A stretch of DNA of 64,000 nt from Zeugodacus cucurbitae (taxonomy: Eukaryota; Arthropoda; Insecta; Diptera; Tephritidae): the NCBI RefSeq assembly GCF_028554725.1, contig NC_071668.1:18827501-18891500 (forward strand). The letters are read 5' to 3'. Of this stretch, positions 25,061 through 38,560 are shown piece after piece. The position numbers were made by a program, and so were the translations under genes. Within the stretch, counting starts at the first letter, position 1, and every line of letters starts with the position of its first letter. The notes beneath the pieces were generated by a model. The model saw nothing but the letters and a program-made list of their open reading frames with translations. It was not told the origin of the DNA and did not search any database.

Positions 25061-27499
25061 TTATATAGAATTATGTAGTTAAGTTTCAGATCATAATCCG
25101 ATTCTAGCTATCTAACAATAAACAGGTCCACGATGTACTCTCAGAACACAACTGAAAGTTTTCTCAAAATTTATTATATATGAATCGGTTAATATAGTTC
25201 TGATATTAAATATTTTTCTGCAGTCACATTCTTAACTTTCATAACATGAATTTTATATATTTTGTATTAATTCTATATACTAATTCTACAGTAAAACCAA
25301 TAAAAACTACATTTCAGACAACATCTTGCATAACACAAAATTCGCACAATAATAAACACCCTTACACCTGCTCACCTGTTTCTCTTAGCCTTATGGACAT
25401 TATAATCAAATTTTGAATAAAGGACTAACACACTCCAAGATCCTTAACAACTTCATAATAATTTTCGTATGACTGACTGACGCATTGTTGCGCAACAATT
25501 AAACCATAAATGTTTGAGACAGCAAAAACAACAACAACAAAAGCGGTGGGTAATAAAATTTCTATTAGTGAATAGTGTAATAAATTGCTATTCTAATTTG
25601 TTGCCATCAACAAATGAAACGTTTAATTTACCCATCAAAAAAGAGGAAGGAAGGCAGGAATAACTAATAAAAATTATACACAAAAATGGAGATATATAAT
25701 ATGGACATATGCTTCCATGTATGTATGTGTGTGTTGGTGTGCGAGCAAGCATTAGACAGATCGAGTTACGCAACGACAGTGGCAACCTTTTACTGCGGCA
25801 ATCTACCAACTACAAACACACATACACATAGTCAGGCATGTGACATGAACATGATAAGGATAACGCATGTCGAAAGGCAATTAACAACAACAAACAAAAT
25901 GCCGACCCCAAATTAATAAATTAAAAACAAGCTAGCGCCACACAGGATACACGTATCAAGGTCTGTAGAGGCGCTACAAGTGCAGACATCGAGGCAGGCT
26001 GAGGGAGAGAGGCAGGTAGGAAAGGTAAGTAAGCGAATATGAAGGAAGTAGAGCTGGAAGAAAGCCGCCGCTGCGGCGTTTTGCCCTTGCAATCGAGCGC
26101 ATAATTACCGCGCGGTCAGCAGTAGCAAAACATATAGGAGAACAACAACAACAAAAACAACAAGTAGTCAATTTAATATACAACTCGCGTGCGACGGCAG
26201 ATCTAAGAGGCTGCCAACCCCTGAGTCTGAGGATAATCAAATGCTAAGCTACAAATTGGAGCGTCAACGCTCTAAATCCACGTCGAATATAAAAGTAGAA
26301 TTCTCAAATGTCCAGAATGCTCATGCCTAAGGTAAGCAATAAAATCGCAGAAGACTGCAGTGAAAGAAGAGGATCTAAGAGGAAGTGCGCGGTGGCAGCA
26401 ACACTTAAGAGCTCTCTACAACAAAAATGAAAAAAAAAATGAAAAAAAGTAATAAACACCCTTCCGCTGCTGAGCGTTAGATCCTCCTTCTCCTCCTCTC
26501 CTCCATGGTCATTTAACTCAATCGTTGGCGGCGTCCCTTAAATTATTTTTTTATTATCGGTGTTATTGTCGGCGGCGCTGCTGTTGCCGTTGTGTGGCAC
26601 TCAGCGTTCTTCGGCTATGTTCAACCTCGATTTTATTGTTGTAATTGTTATTACTCTCACTATAGCTGCTACAAATGCAAGTCGAAATTTCCGACGGTCA
26701 ATTGTGTACTGTCAGCTGTGTGAGGTCCAGCCGGGTGCGGGTCACTTTGTTTGTTTGTGCCGGCTAATTTGAGCTGTCATCATTTGGTTTCTCAACAAAC
26801 AGTAATACAAATTAATTTTTGTTGTTGCTGGTATTGCAAGCGCACGTTTCTGAGAGATAAATTAAGTACGAAGTCGTCTCTAAATATCCTCTAATAAAAT
26901 TTAGTAGCATCACTCACACGCAAGGCAAGCATCGCCGCTCTCATATGCAAACACAGAGACGGTCCATGTCAGTTAAATATATATATAAATGTATGTGAAT
27001 GTTTAACGTGCGCAGGCGCATCTGTTGTGTGTCAGGTTAATTATTTATTATTAAGTCTGTAGTTATTTAAAAAGTCTGTGCCATAACAAGATTGACTTAA
27101 TTTTATGGGAATTTCTTTATTTCGTGTGAATAAATTTAATGAAATTATTAATGACATATGTCTATTCTTATTATGTAGAAGAAAAATGTAGAAAATCCAC
27201 ATCATTCATATAACGGTAAATTAATAATTCGCCGATGTCTGTTTTTGTTGTTGATATTAATTAATGGTGTCTTCCGGTAAATGCCAGTAAAGGGGTCTTG
27301 AGAGTCACTGGTTTCAACAAGATGCGAACCACGTCTCACTACGAATCAAGGAATTCAATTTATGGTATCAAAAATCCCTTGAGACTTTGACTAAACTTCC
27401 AGATCTCTAGATTTATCATCCCCGATTTCTTGCGACGTCGGACAAGCTTTGTTGAAACAGTGGTTATGAAAGTATCACTGAACTGCACGAGATGTTCGA
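25061..27499. other. gene-free stretch with a CAA-rich, GC-richer island
   Basis: From 25,850 to 27,050 the sequence is less AT-rich, with CAACAA runs and GC-rich patches, typical of fly noncoding regulatory DNA. The open frames at 25974-26240 (minus) and 26560-26772 (plus) have no recognisable domain. No RNA gene was seen. Confidence 0.4.
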
Positions 27500-27710
27500 A
27501 AACCTAACAAAAAGATTATTTCTAAGGGGTGTTAGATGAGTTGGGTTCATGCCCAACGAACGTAAAGAGGTGATTAGTGTCATACTTGGACTCGTTGCAT
27601 GCCGGACATGTATTTTGTATGTCAGGGTTCAGTCTGGATAAGGAGGAGTTTAAACTGCTACAATATCCAGAACGAAGTTGAGTTAGCTAGTGATTTCTTT
27701 TTGTTCCCTT
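27500..27710 (-). mobile_element. jockey-type LINE C-terminal fragment
   Basis: Read on the minus strand: QLRSGYCSSLNSSLSRLNPD, IQNTCPACNESKYDTNHLF and TFVGHEPN. LRSGYC, then a CPAC pair, then DTxHLF is the C-terminal signature of jockey-clade reverse transcriptases in insects, where the last Cys of the knuckle usually follows HLF; here it is lost (TFV). The copy is short and degenerate, with the RT core absent. Confidence 0.65.
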
Positions 27711-29410
27711 ACATAAAGAATAGAATACGACGCCAGAAGAAGGCTTCAAATAGGTCTTGACAAGGGTCTTAAAAAACCAGTTCCGATAATTTGCAATCAC
27801 CAATGTCCTTTGCTTTCCGCTTCAGTGTTCAACGGAACTCGGCAATTTAGTTGCCTCAGCTTTACGAACAGACCTTTTAGCAGTGGTATTCCCTTTGGTA
27901 TGAATAATTTGCTAGTTCTTCTGGGATATCCATAGTCACGAAACGTAAGAAATCATGACAATTTTTCAACCTATCTCACATTACCTTTATACATATTCGT
28001 TATCCGTGGGGGTGTAATGGTTACAGAAACTCATTATCAGCTAAAGGGACCAAATTTTTCTAAAAGAGGTCGCCAAACAACCCAGAAAAGCAACTCTCTC
28101 TCTCTCTCTTTCTCTCTCTCTATCATTTCAGTCTGTAAGAAGTTCTTAAGCCAAGAGTTTATTTCCGCAAGCTCAACATCACTAGAAGTTTTAGATGAAA
28201 ATATGATTCAGTGCTTTATCCGAAATAAATAATTTATAATATAATATAAGCTCACTTGTAGGAAACCATAGGATCAGAGACTCAAGAAATAACTGAGAAA
28301 AAAGTCGCAATCGTATCCTCTTTGGGTCTCTTATGAGAGCTACCTTAGTCACAATGATGAAAGTGTATTTAGAGATTTCAATATAAGAAGAAAAACGTAT
28401 CTAAATTTGATTCTACTTTTGGAGAATTTCGGCATTAGTCGGTTCATACAGTAAACTAGAGCTTTAAAGCTTGGATATTTTGGTCAATCAAATAAATTGA
28501 AAGAAGGGACGATTTTTCTTTTACTGACAAAAAATGTATATGAGCCTCTTCGAGGCGTATTAAAATTGATTTCTGATAGGATGACTAACCAAATAATACT
28601 CCTATCACACAACTAATAAGTCTATACAACACATATTTTTAAAACCCTAAAACCCTCTCATAACACTTAATATTTTATTTGAACACAAAATAAGAAAAGT
28701 ATATACTCGAAAATTAGCAAAAAATCGCCAAATCAATATTTACTCTCGTTGTGTGCAATCAATAAATTCCAATTACATGGAAATTTAAATCGTGATAACC
28801 ATTAAGGTGTCTCAGTGCAACCAACAAGTTGACACGCTTTGCATTACCAATTGCTGAACACACTGTTGTTGTTTCTTTATTTGTTATTGTTAGTGTTTTT
28901 GCTGGGCATTTTGAATGTTGGTGTGATGTGGCTGGTTAGCGCTGATCAGCTATGGCAGCTGCTTAATGAAGCAACGTGGCGCCTCGCATTGGCCACCTTT
29001 GCCTGCCGTTGTTGCTTACCAACAAACCTAAGTACAGTCACAAAGTAACATCAACGGCAGCAATTGATTTACATGTTGCAGATAAAAGCAAAAAAAAAAA
29101 ATACAAGAATAATCATACTAATATTAAATAATCAGCAGAAAGCACTTTTGGAGGAGGTAAATGGAAACCAAGAGGAGGACTTTGATACCTAGATGGAATA
29201 TGAAAATGATTCTTGGTGGGTAATTCGATTGTGGATAATCAAAAATTATTTACAATACTCTTTGGATATGCCTTTGCTTAGTTAAGTAATATACATCTCA
29301 GAAAAATGCAATATTCTTTCGAAGACATCATAATATTGGTAAACCCATTCACATCCCTTTCGTTTAATAATATCAATGTGGGCTTCTACCAGAAATATTA
29401 GGAGATAACT
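27711..29410. other. gene-free stretch with a CT microsatellite
   Basis: A (CT)n tract with interruptions lies at 28,094-28,121. The open frames at 28017-28232 and 28839-29048 have no recognisable domain. No exon or RNA gene was supported. Confidence 0.5.
28094..28121. repeat. (CT)n microsatellite
   Basis: CT repeats with one TTT interruption are directly visible in the sequence. Confidence 0.9.
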
Positions 29411-30590
29411 TAAATCGTTTTATATCGAGCTTGGACATTTGTGTCAACATTAACCCAACAAAATATTTGTAGAGATCTGTTTGCATCCCAAACTTATTCT
29501 TACTAAAAATGTAATTTTTTGAGCCGCTTCTCGACATTTGCGGGAAATTTTGCTTTTATTTTTTAATTCCACGAAAAGTGCGGCTGAGGCTCATCGAATG
29601 CTTTCGGATACGTACGGCGAGGCTCTCCTAAGTGAAAGAACATGTCGCGAATGGTTTCACCGTTTTAAGAATGGTGATTGTGAAGTCGAAGACCGGCATG
29701 GTGGTGGAAGGGAGAAGATTTTCGAAGATGCTGAATTGGAAGCATTACTCGACCAAGATGCGTTTCAAACCCAATTGGCCGAATCGTTGCGAGTGACACA
29801 GCAAGCCGTATCAAAACGCCTCAAAGCCATGGGAATGATTCAGAAACAAGGAAACTGGGTTCCTTATGACTTGAAACCAAGAGATGTCGAACGGCGCTTC
29901 TTTGCATGTGAACAGCTGCTTCAAAGGCACAACCGAAAGGGATTTTTACATCGCATTGTAACTGGCGACGAAAATGGGTCCACTACGATAATCCTAAGCG
30001 AAGAAAGTCATGGGGAAAGCCTGAACATGCATCCACGTCGACGGCAAAACCGAACATTCACGGCGCCAAGGACATGCTCTGCATTTGGTGGAACCAGCTG
30101 GGGGTGATATACTCTTATTATGAGCTGCTAAAGGCAAGTGAACCCATAATAGGTGATCGATACCGAACGCAATTTATGCGTTTGAGCCGAGGACTAAAAG
30201 AAAAACGGCCACAGTACGAGGAAAGACACGATAAAGTCATTCTCCAGCATGACAATGCTCGGCCTCACGTCGCAAATGTGATCAGAAAACATTTGGAGAC
30301 ACTGAATTGGAGATCTTACCCCACCCGCCGTCTGGCTACCACTTGTTCCGATCGATGGCACACGGTCTAGCTAACGAGCACTTCAGTTCTTACGAAGAAG
30401 TCAAAAATTAGATTGATACTTGGATCGACACGAAAGATGAGGAGTTCTTTCGTCACGGAATACGCATGCTGCCAGAAAGATGGTCAAAAGTAGTAGCTGG
30501 CGACGCCCTATATATTGAATAACATTTTGGAACCGTTTTTATATAATAAAGCCCAAAAAAAAAAAAAACGCCGGAAGCAAAGTTTAAGTA
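29411..30590 (+). mobile_element. mariner, near full-length transposase pseudogene
   Basis: Homologous to the element at 18,701-19,488 from TAAATCGTTTTATATCG onward, but it keeps the middle that the other lost. Visible pieces are REILLLFFNSTKSAAEAHRM, TCREWFHRFKNGDCEVEDR, DAELEALLDQDAFQTQLAE, RVTQQAVSKRLKAMGMIQKQ, FLHRIVTGDEN, MLCIWWNQLGVIYSYYELLK and VILQHDNARPHVANVIRKHL. A frameshift after VTGDEN and a deletion of about 20 bp that removes SPDVAPS destroy the third catalytic Asp region. The left inverted terminus is absent. The right terminus, CGCCGGAAGCAAAG near 30,575, is mutated. Confidence 0.85.
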
Positions 30591-31573
30591 TAGACAATTC
30601 GAAGTGGAGAATTGATGGATCTTAGGCTTCAATATCACTTCAGATCATTAATTGGTAAGTGAAGAGACCTCTCAGCGGTAACAGCTAATCGGAAGATCGA
30701 AAGCAATTTGTTATGAGGTAATTCAAAACTAAGTTTTTAGTAATTACGCTATCTCGAAAGGTCTATAAGTTAGTTTTAAGTGGAAGGTGATCTCTGAATG
30801 CTTAACAGTTCTTTCCATTTTGTCAATAATTGAAGATTTATATACAGAGATGCTGTGGTATCATTGGGGAATAATTTAGGAAGATAGTATCTTAATATGT
30901 TGGTTAGGTTTGGTTAGGAGGCTGATCCTTGCGACCTTTGAGATCGTCAACGACAATAGTCCTATTTATGGATCAAGACGACTTTCTTGTATCGACAAAA
31001 TCTTTTAGAAATTTAAGCCGTCTATAATAATGCTAGTCAGTTCGCTGGTTTCGCCAAAGCTATGAAAATAAAAAAATCTCGGTAGTCAGATGCTTCGAAC
31101 TCTGTATCCCGAAAGCTGGATATTTTAGGAGAAAATGCCTAGACGATTTCAGCTCGTCTTCCTCTATTCACCTTTGGCAGTTTGCGCTTGACAAAATCTT
31201 TCGTCTCACCATGCCTGCTGGACACAATCCATTCTACTAATAAGTTAGGATATATATAATAAAAATTAGGTCATTAATCTTGGAATATTTTTTGTGTATA
31301 AAGATCTCAAATGTGTGATAAAATCACGTGCAAATAGCTTACTAAAGCAAATACCTTAAACAAAAAATATATTTCTAGAAATTTATAACCTCCTCCTTTC
31401 TCGCCAAACGTAACCAAAATAAAATCAACTTGAATCAGCAACAGCCAAACCGCGAAATTGCCATACTAATGCACCAATTGATGATCGACAACGAGTGGCT
31501 GGCAACACCACCACTGTCAATACGAACGCTCCATGCAGCGAAAGAATAGCAGTGTAATAACAACAACAAACAA

Positions 31574-31610
31574 CAATAATAATAATAAGCAATAATAATG
31601 ATAATAATAA
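31574..31610. repeat. imperfect (AAT)n run
   Basis: AATAAT units with GC and G interruptions are directly visible. Confidence 0.8.
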
Positions 31611-32110
31611 GATGACGAACCCACAATGGTGCAAAAACAATAACAAAGAATACAGTTGAATATATTGGCGCTCCTACGACAACGAGGCAACCAGCCAACT
31701 CAACCACACGACGCACTCAACACTGGCTGCAGCCGCGCGCATTCATTCGTTCATTCATTTATACGCTCATTCAAACTCTACTAATAATTTAAGCAAAAGT
31801 TATACACTTTTGTTTGTTTTACACATTTTCTGGTTGACCAACAACAACAATAACAATAGCAACAAGTAAGAATTGTAGCAAGTGATTTGTGGCATTAACT
31901 AGTACCATCATCAGCGAAACTTGTGTAAATCGAATTATTGGCAGTTTATGGTCGGATAATGTGTGGCAGCAGATAAGTGGTGGATATTATTGGTGGCTGA
32001 ACGCAAGCTGGAGAGGCAGCCAACAGCCAACACAACTCGGGCCAAGCAACAAGCCAATCGAACCAATATTCTAGCAATCATAATTCGTTGTGGCTTTTTA
32101 ACCAACCAAC

Positions 32111-32126
32111 TGTTGTTGTTGTTGTT
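32111..32126. repeat. (TTG)n run
   Basis: Five consecutive TTG units are directly visible. Confidence 0.85.
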
Positions 32127-32242
32127 ATATTTTTTGTTTTTATTAATATAGCCTCCCACCCCTCACGAACAATTTTCACTATGAAGTGGCAGCGACCTGG
32201 CACGAATGTGCTGGCGCATCCGCAATGGCGGGCGGTTGGTGA

Positions 32243-32268
32243 AGACACACAAACATACACACACACAC
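32243..32268. repeat. imperfect (CA)n run
   Basis: CA repeats with AA and TA interruptions are directly visible. Confidence 0.8.
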
Positions 32269-33539
32269 TTGTATACATACAGCAATCGAGAATTGGTTCA
32301 AACTGATCGCGATAATAAAACCAAGAATCGAAATCATTTTTCAATTATCAGCAATATTCGTTTGTACATGTGTGTGTTTGTGTATTGGCATTTATTTTGT
32401 GTGCGAATGATTATTTCAATTGCTAAATTGGTTTACGACGTGCACTTCCTCGGTTAAGTGTAAATATACAATGCCACTTAGGCACATTTCGCCATTTGGA
32501 AATTAGCTATAAGTCAAACATTAATAAACTCGATTAGTTTTGGTTTTTTTTTTTTTTGTTCGCCATTTTGCGGGCACGTATTGGGGTTCAGCACAATCAC
32601 AAGACAATGAGATCGAGTCCATTAATTTGGAAGTGGCCGAAAATCGATAAAAAAAGTTTTGAATTTATTTAGAAGAAACTTAATGGTGGGAAGATGTGAG
32701 ATTCTAATATAATTGCTAGCACTTCCTTTGGAGAAATGATAATGAATTAACCAAAACATAAAAAATTTAAAAACTTAAACAAATAAGAAGCGTCGAAATA
32801 TAAGACACTCTCAGAATTATTATTAATTTTATAGACTCTTACTAGACTTACAACTCAATTATGTAAGGCCACTAGCGCCAGTATAGTATTAACTACACAA
32901 CCGTATATCAAAATTTACATCATGTATGGCCATGGCACAGACAACTGATAGGACAGACGACGTTTTTTCTCATAGCTATCAGCCCTTATGATAGTATACA
33001 GAAATGTCTAAATGTACCTAAACGATGCCTTCTTATCTCAATCTTCTATCAACTTATAGTAAATGGAAAAATATCTAATCAGACGGTTATTGGCTTCGTT
33101 TCATGAGTCGATCAGAGTGGTGAAATTTATTATATTGGTTAAACCGGGAGTGATTGAAAAGATTTCAAACTTTCTTGTATATAATATTACACAAGTTGTG
33201 ATATTTTTCATCCCAAATATGAACCGTTTTCAACCAGTTGCAACATCAGCTCCTATTCCTTTGTAACATATTAGACTGATACATGTGGTATAAAGTCAAG
33301 AAAGTCAGTATATTTTAACACTAAGGCCACTCTAAATTAAAATATCTGACAAATTTACTACTAAAGCCTGTTGTATTAGATGCAGAATACATTCCGCAAA
33401 TAATTTTGAGGGATACTGCCGAATTGACACTCCTTAGACGGATGTAAAAAAATCCGTTCCGGTAACGTAGATTCGAAAGTGCTAGAAACTATATATCGTT
33501 ATGGGTATCAGTCAACGAGAATCATTATGAAGGTTTTTT

Positions 33540-34060
33540 TGAATGGGATAGCAACAAAAAAAAGTAGATAGTAAACCACGCCATATTTTTTCTTTTGACG
33601 ACGGCGACATATTGCCGTACTTCTTCCGTGGAGATCAATACCGGCACGTTACGGTGAATGTGAATCGCTACCGCTCAATGATAACCGAATTTTTTTGTCC
33701 CGAATTGGATAATATGCACTTGGACAATATGTGGTTCTCACAGGACAGCGTCACAAGCCACAATTGATTTATTGAAAAGAGATTGGCGAACGTGTTTTCT
33801 CACGAAATGGCCCAGTCAATTGGCCGCCTATTTAGACTATTTCCTGTGAGGCCACGTCAAGTCTATGGTCTATGCCAATGAGCCAGCGACGAACTTCGTA
33901 CGTACATATATCGAATGTGAAATTGCAGCAGTTTCGTCCGATTTATGCTTGAAAACCGTCGAAAATTGTGTTCAGCGTCTGGACTTCTGCAAGCGTGCCC
34001 TAGGTGGCCATGCAAAAGAAATCGAGTTCCATACATAATGGCATCGAATGAACTTTCCCA
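33540..34060 (+). mobile_element. rosa-like (DD41D) mariner relic
   Basis: The plus strand reads FRGDQYRHVTVNVNRYRSMI, then FFCPELDNMHLDNMWFSQD. After frameshifts it reads ECEIAAVSSDLCLKTVENCV and QRLDFCKRALGGHAKEIEFH. The WFxQD, then RLDFCKRAxGGHxxEIxFHT layout matches the relic at 37,480. Stop codons interrupt the catalytic core and the N-terminal half is not readable, so this is an old dead copy. Confidence 0.75.
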
Positions 34061-37000
34061 GGAATAAGAGGAAATAAGTGCCGACATTAACCAGTTTTAG
34101 CATGAGATCACATTCTGTCTAAAAATAAATTTCTCAGTATCATAAAAAGATCAAAACATCTTAAGTAGTAGCTAATATATGCCACATTAAGACAAGAAAA
34201 TCATTATATAGTATATGGTGAGTTAGAAGCTTGGTATATATCAAGGACCGATTATCGTAAACTTTGGTACCAAACTACGGAATTGCCAACACAATATGTT
34301 CACTTTATGGCATTATTGTATAGGAACGGAAACCCTCTAAGCCTATAGGATTTATGAATTAAACTCAAGAAAGCCCAATAAATCAACCCGTTCAGGATTA
34401 CCTCCAGATTTATCCCGACCGACTTACCGACTTTTTTCCAATTTGAGTCGAAAGAAGGTAGTTAATTCGTCTTCCGAAACATATCAGTCCACCATAGTGT
34501 ACAAATAATGCAAATTTGGTTTCACACGTGTCGGCAATTACCACTGAAATATTATTTTTAGCAAATGAGTGCAAATACTAATTTATATTTATTTTTAATT
34601 TTTAAACGCATTAAAATAATTACTTGAATTATAACTGAAAGCAAAAACTCAATTATAATTTATCTTAAAATCCAATGGTGTCCATCAGCAAAAGTTCGAT
34701 TATTTTACCCACCAATAATGTTTAATTTTTAAAAATATGAAAATTTAAAGTTTTAATTGCACGCACGGGTATTTCTATTATAATTTAATGGAAAATTAAC
34801 AACGGACTAATTTATCTTACGATTCACGGTTCATTTCAAGCATTATTTATAATTTTCGTGATACATATAAAATAACTCTATTGATCACATTAAAAATATT
34901 TCCACTCATTAAAATTAAAATATATTATCAGCATTGATATTAAACACAATTAAGAACACGTGGCAATTATAATATAATTATATTATAATAAAATAAATTA
35001 TATAATTGACTTCAAAAAATTGGTAAAATTTTCGAAAAGAAAGCAAATAAGTACACTATTTTTGGACCTTCACCAAATTTTGATTCGGCAGGTCGCCGGA
35101 GTGAGGAGACTTTCTTCAGTTAAAGAGTTTATGTTTGAATAATAGATCTTCTACTGTACCCAGGTTTCCTAAAATATCATTTGAGACTGCCAAAGAATCT
35201 CAAACAAACCATCGCCTGGAAATTAACTTAATCACGTTATTTCTCTAGCACTCATCAATCAATAAATCAGAAGCATTTTAAAATTTTACTGGTGCCAAAA
35301 TGAGCCCATTTTAGGAATAGGTTTTAAAAATGATCATCCCTGGATAAAAGAAAAGTTTTACCAAAAGTCCATCACTCTTCTGAGAGTGGTTTAAAACTTG
35401 TAGCCTTTGATGACCGTTGTCTTTCTCTCTGATTATGAAGGAGTTGGGAACGCTCACAGTTCGACACCCTGGTACGAACTTGTATATTTATAATTTGTTC
35501 TTCAAGCCGCTGCACTGGCTCCGTACTCGCCTTGGGTTTTGAAATTTTGTTCAGCAAGCAGCTGCAAGCGCTCGTTACTCGTCTCTCTGGCACGCGATTG
35601 CGATACGAAGAGATTAAGATTCTCCATCACGGAGTCTTTTTGATACCCTCACCTGGGAACTATTTCCAGAAAGTTGAGATTCTAGCAATAAATATAGCCT
35701 ATGTTACTCGGGGTGAATGTAGCTTCCCCCTGTGGAGTTTAATAAGCTTCCCGAGCTATAGTTGTACAAAACTCCTTAACTTGACTATATTAACATCAAA
35801 ATCGTGGAGTAAATCTATAAGAAAGAATTTCAAATGGGTCTGAAGAGCATATATAAACCGCTTCGACAATGTTTTTGTTCAAATTCATTTACTTTCTGTT
35901 ACATGATTCAATTCCAAAGAAGTCTAAGTGCCACTTGCTGCAGAAATATGGGCCAAATCACTATTGCAATAAATATCTGGAAAATTATTATATTAGGATA
36001 ATAATAATAGCTAGATAAGTTGCCGAAGAAACCAAGAAATGGTTAATAGTTTCTTAACCACCACATATATATATATTTAAGACTCACTAATGAGTCCTTT
36101 CCCATATACATTTGTTTAATGAATTGGTCGCTTGAAAATATTTTAGCCAAAATTAGCAGAAGCTAGACAAATAATTAAATAATTAAGTACCTACAAGCTA
36201 AGCTTAAATTGTTGCTAAAGCAGAGTTTTCAACATCGGAGAAGGAAGGATTATTAGCAATCGTTTATGATTCATCAAGCGGCAACAAGAAATTAAAAGAC
36301 AACATGCGAGTAGTATGTATGAATGTCCGTCTACTATTTAAAGCAGCAACGCTACTACCAGTGAGGCGCAGAGCTCAGGCCAGAGCCATTTATAAAATAT
36401 CACTTTGCCAATTATGATAAATTTCAGTACATTGGCGCTGCTTACACAAGGCTCAAACCCAAACAAGTATAAAGTCCCCATATTGCAGTCAACGTATGCG
36501 CATGCGCAAAGCTAAAATATCAACAAATGAAGAAAAGAGCGGCAGCAAACCAAACGAAGATGTGTTGTAGTTGTTGACTTTTGTTGAAAATTAATTACGC
36601 TTCATAATTAGTTAAAAAATAGAAGACAAATTTTCAATTTATTCTGCCTCTTTTTTTCAAATGTCGTTGCAGATGGGTCAACCAATGGTGGCGGCATAGG
36701 GAAATAACCAAAACAAGAACAACAAGCAATGAATATAAGAAGCATTACCGACTGGTAGCCGGTATATGAGGCAAGATTAATTACAAGGTAATGAATGTAA
36801 ATTTAATATGCGCGCTGGGATGATTGGTTTGCCGTTGCAAAGTGTGTGTGGAGTAAACGAGAGAGAGCCTATGCAGCCGAAAGCATCTACAAGGTAGTAA
36901 GAAGTTGGTTAGCTGACAAGCAATGCGACTAAAGGCGGTGAGCAAGCGTAAGAGCAGATAGTGTGATATGCGTGACATGCAACGTTGATGAACTGCCGAC

Positions 37001-37479
37001 TCTCAAATCCATGCTTTGAGGGAGCTCCATATAGTTGGGCCTTTGTTTGTAGCCACCACATCGTGTGGGTAATAAATTTCATTAACCGGCAAGAACTTAG
37101 CTTCTGCACAACGCATGCTCGTAAAATATTTGCTGCCGAGGCATTTAAGCATGCATACTATATATATGAAGTTGATTGATAACCCAGTAAACAGTTAGGT
37201 TCGATTCAAGAGAGATCAAAATCGTAGTATTAGAAAAAAATCGGATTTATGAATGAATTTAGATAAGTATTTAGAAAGAAATAATTTTCTTTAAACATCT
37301 CTGACAATTCAATAGAATTGACTTTAGAAAGAAGAACTCTCTATTAGTTAATAAAACGGAGCTTCACAACACATAACCTAAATATCGTGTTTGACTTTTC
37401 CAAAGGACCATTGTATGCAAACTCTTTTCTAGAAGGCGCTTAAAAATGCAGATATAGATTCAATGAAGAAAAGAGTGGA
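34061..37479. other. gene-free stretch, nothing recognised
   Basis: AT-rich, with a perfect 24-bp palindrome at 34,966-34,989. The 103-residue plus frame at 35532-35843 and the 73-residue minus frame at 35372-35593 overlap each other and show no domain I recognise. The second has a charged, coiled-coil-like composition and might be a gag relic. The island at 36,300-37,180 is less AT-rich. Confidence 0.4.
34966..34989. repeat. 24-bp perfect AT palindrome
   Basis: The 12-base left arm ATTATAATATAA is followed directly by its exact inverse, so the whole 24 bp equals its own reverse complement. It could extrude as a cruciform. With only A and T, chance formation in AT-rich DNA is plausible. Confidence 0.7.
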
Positions 37480-38560
37480 TCCACTTTAGAACCATTGAAA
37501 AAATTTGTATATCCTTTCTCATATGTCACCTTTCGGCAGTTAATATCGAACTGACGAATGACACGCGGCATGTTTTGCTCCAAGGTCTGAATCGAAGCGG
37601 GACTATCCGCATAGACTTTAGACTTTACATATCCCCACAGAAGAAAAATGATAACGGTGTGATATCACACGATCTTGGTGGCCAATCGACCAGCCCAAAA
37701 CGTGAGATTATCTGCTCACCGAAGTATTCTCTCAATAAATCCATTGATTGATGCGATGTGTGAAATGCGGCGCCGTCTTGTTGAAACCAAATGTCGCCGA
37801 GCTCAATTTCAGGCATCAAATAGTCTGTTATCATGGCGCAATAGTGGTCGTCATGAACGGTTGTGTTCTCCCGGTCATAATTTCTGAAGAAATATGAACC
37901 GATGATTCCAAAGGCCTACAAACTACACTAAGCCGTTGTTTTTTCTGGATGAAATAGCAGCTCTTGAGTCTCTTCGGGTTGCTCTTCGTCTCAAATGCGG
38001 CTTGTTTTCATACCCATTGAGCCAGAAATGGACCTCATCTCTGAACAGAATTTGGAAAGGTCGTATCTTCTTGGAACTTTTCAAGAGTCCATAGAGCGAA
38101 GCGATGCCGCTTGGGAAGGTCGAGCAACTTCAGTTCTTGCACAAGCTGTATTTTGCATGCTTTCGTCAGGCGCCGAATCAACACTCGACAGTCTTCATGT
38201 ACATTCTTAGCTACGGCTGTTTTATTTTCTTCACTATGTATTGGACGTGGTCTATTCGGTCGAATATTATCTAGTAATGAATGCTTGGTCTCAAGATGGG
38301 TATAATAGTAATAGAATAGTACGCTCACTAGACCGATTATGTTGATCAAAAGTGGAGCGAAGCGCGCGAAACACATTCTTTATAGAACGTGAATTTTCGT
38401 AATAAAATTGAAAATTTTGTAAACGTTATTCAGGCGAGCGAAAGTCTTTCCATGATGAAGGGCCAATCAATACTGAACAATAATACCATGACAGGTTGAC
38501 ACGACGCACGCGTGATCTGTCAAAAAAAAGGGTTCTGAAAAAAGTACCTCTACTCGGAAC
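37480..38560 (-). mobile_element. rosa-like (DD41D) mariner relic, minus strand
   Basis: From high to low coordinate: NIRPNRPRPIHSEENKTAVA, then CKIQLVQELKLLDLPKRHRF, then DIWFQQDGAAFHTSHQSMDL and DWPPRSCDITPLSFFF. After a frameshift comes GYVKSKVYADSPASIQTLEQ. The second catalytic Asp is in QQDG. Counting to the residue after TPL, 41 residues lie between, which is the DD41D spacing described for rosa-type mariners of tephritids. Here that third residue is Ser instead of Asp, besides frameshifts. The N-terminal MERLSLA region near 38,450 is also broken. Confidence 0.75.

Larger units (their letters stand above)
30591..33539. other. gene-free stretch with a large CAA/AAT-rich island
   Basis: From 30,900 to 31,240 the sequence GTTAGGTTTGGTTAGGAGGC and its context resemble LINE 3' tails, but no coding piece was readable. 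From 31,400 to 32,580 the DNA is rich in CAACAA, an AAT-type run (31,574-31,610), a TTG run (32,111-32,126) and a CA run (32,243-32,268). Open frames occur on both strands and reflect these repeats, so I do not call them genes. Confidence 0.4.

Noticed and set aside
35532..35843. 103-residue plus frame
   Set aside because: Overlaps an opposite-strand frame of similar size. No domain recognised.
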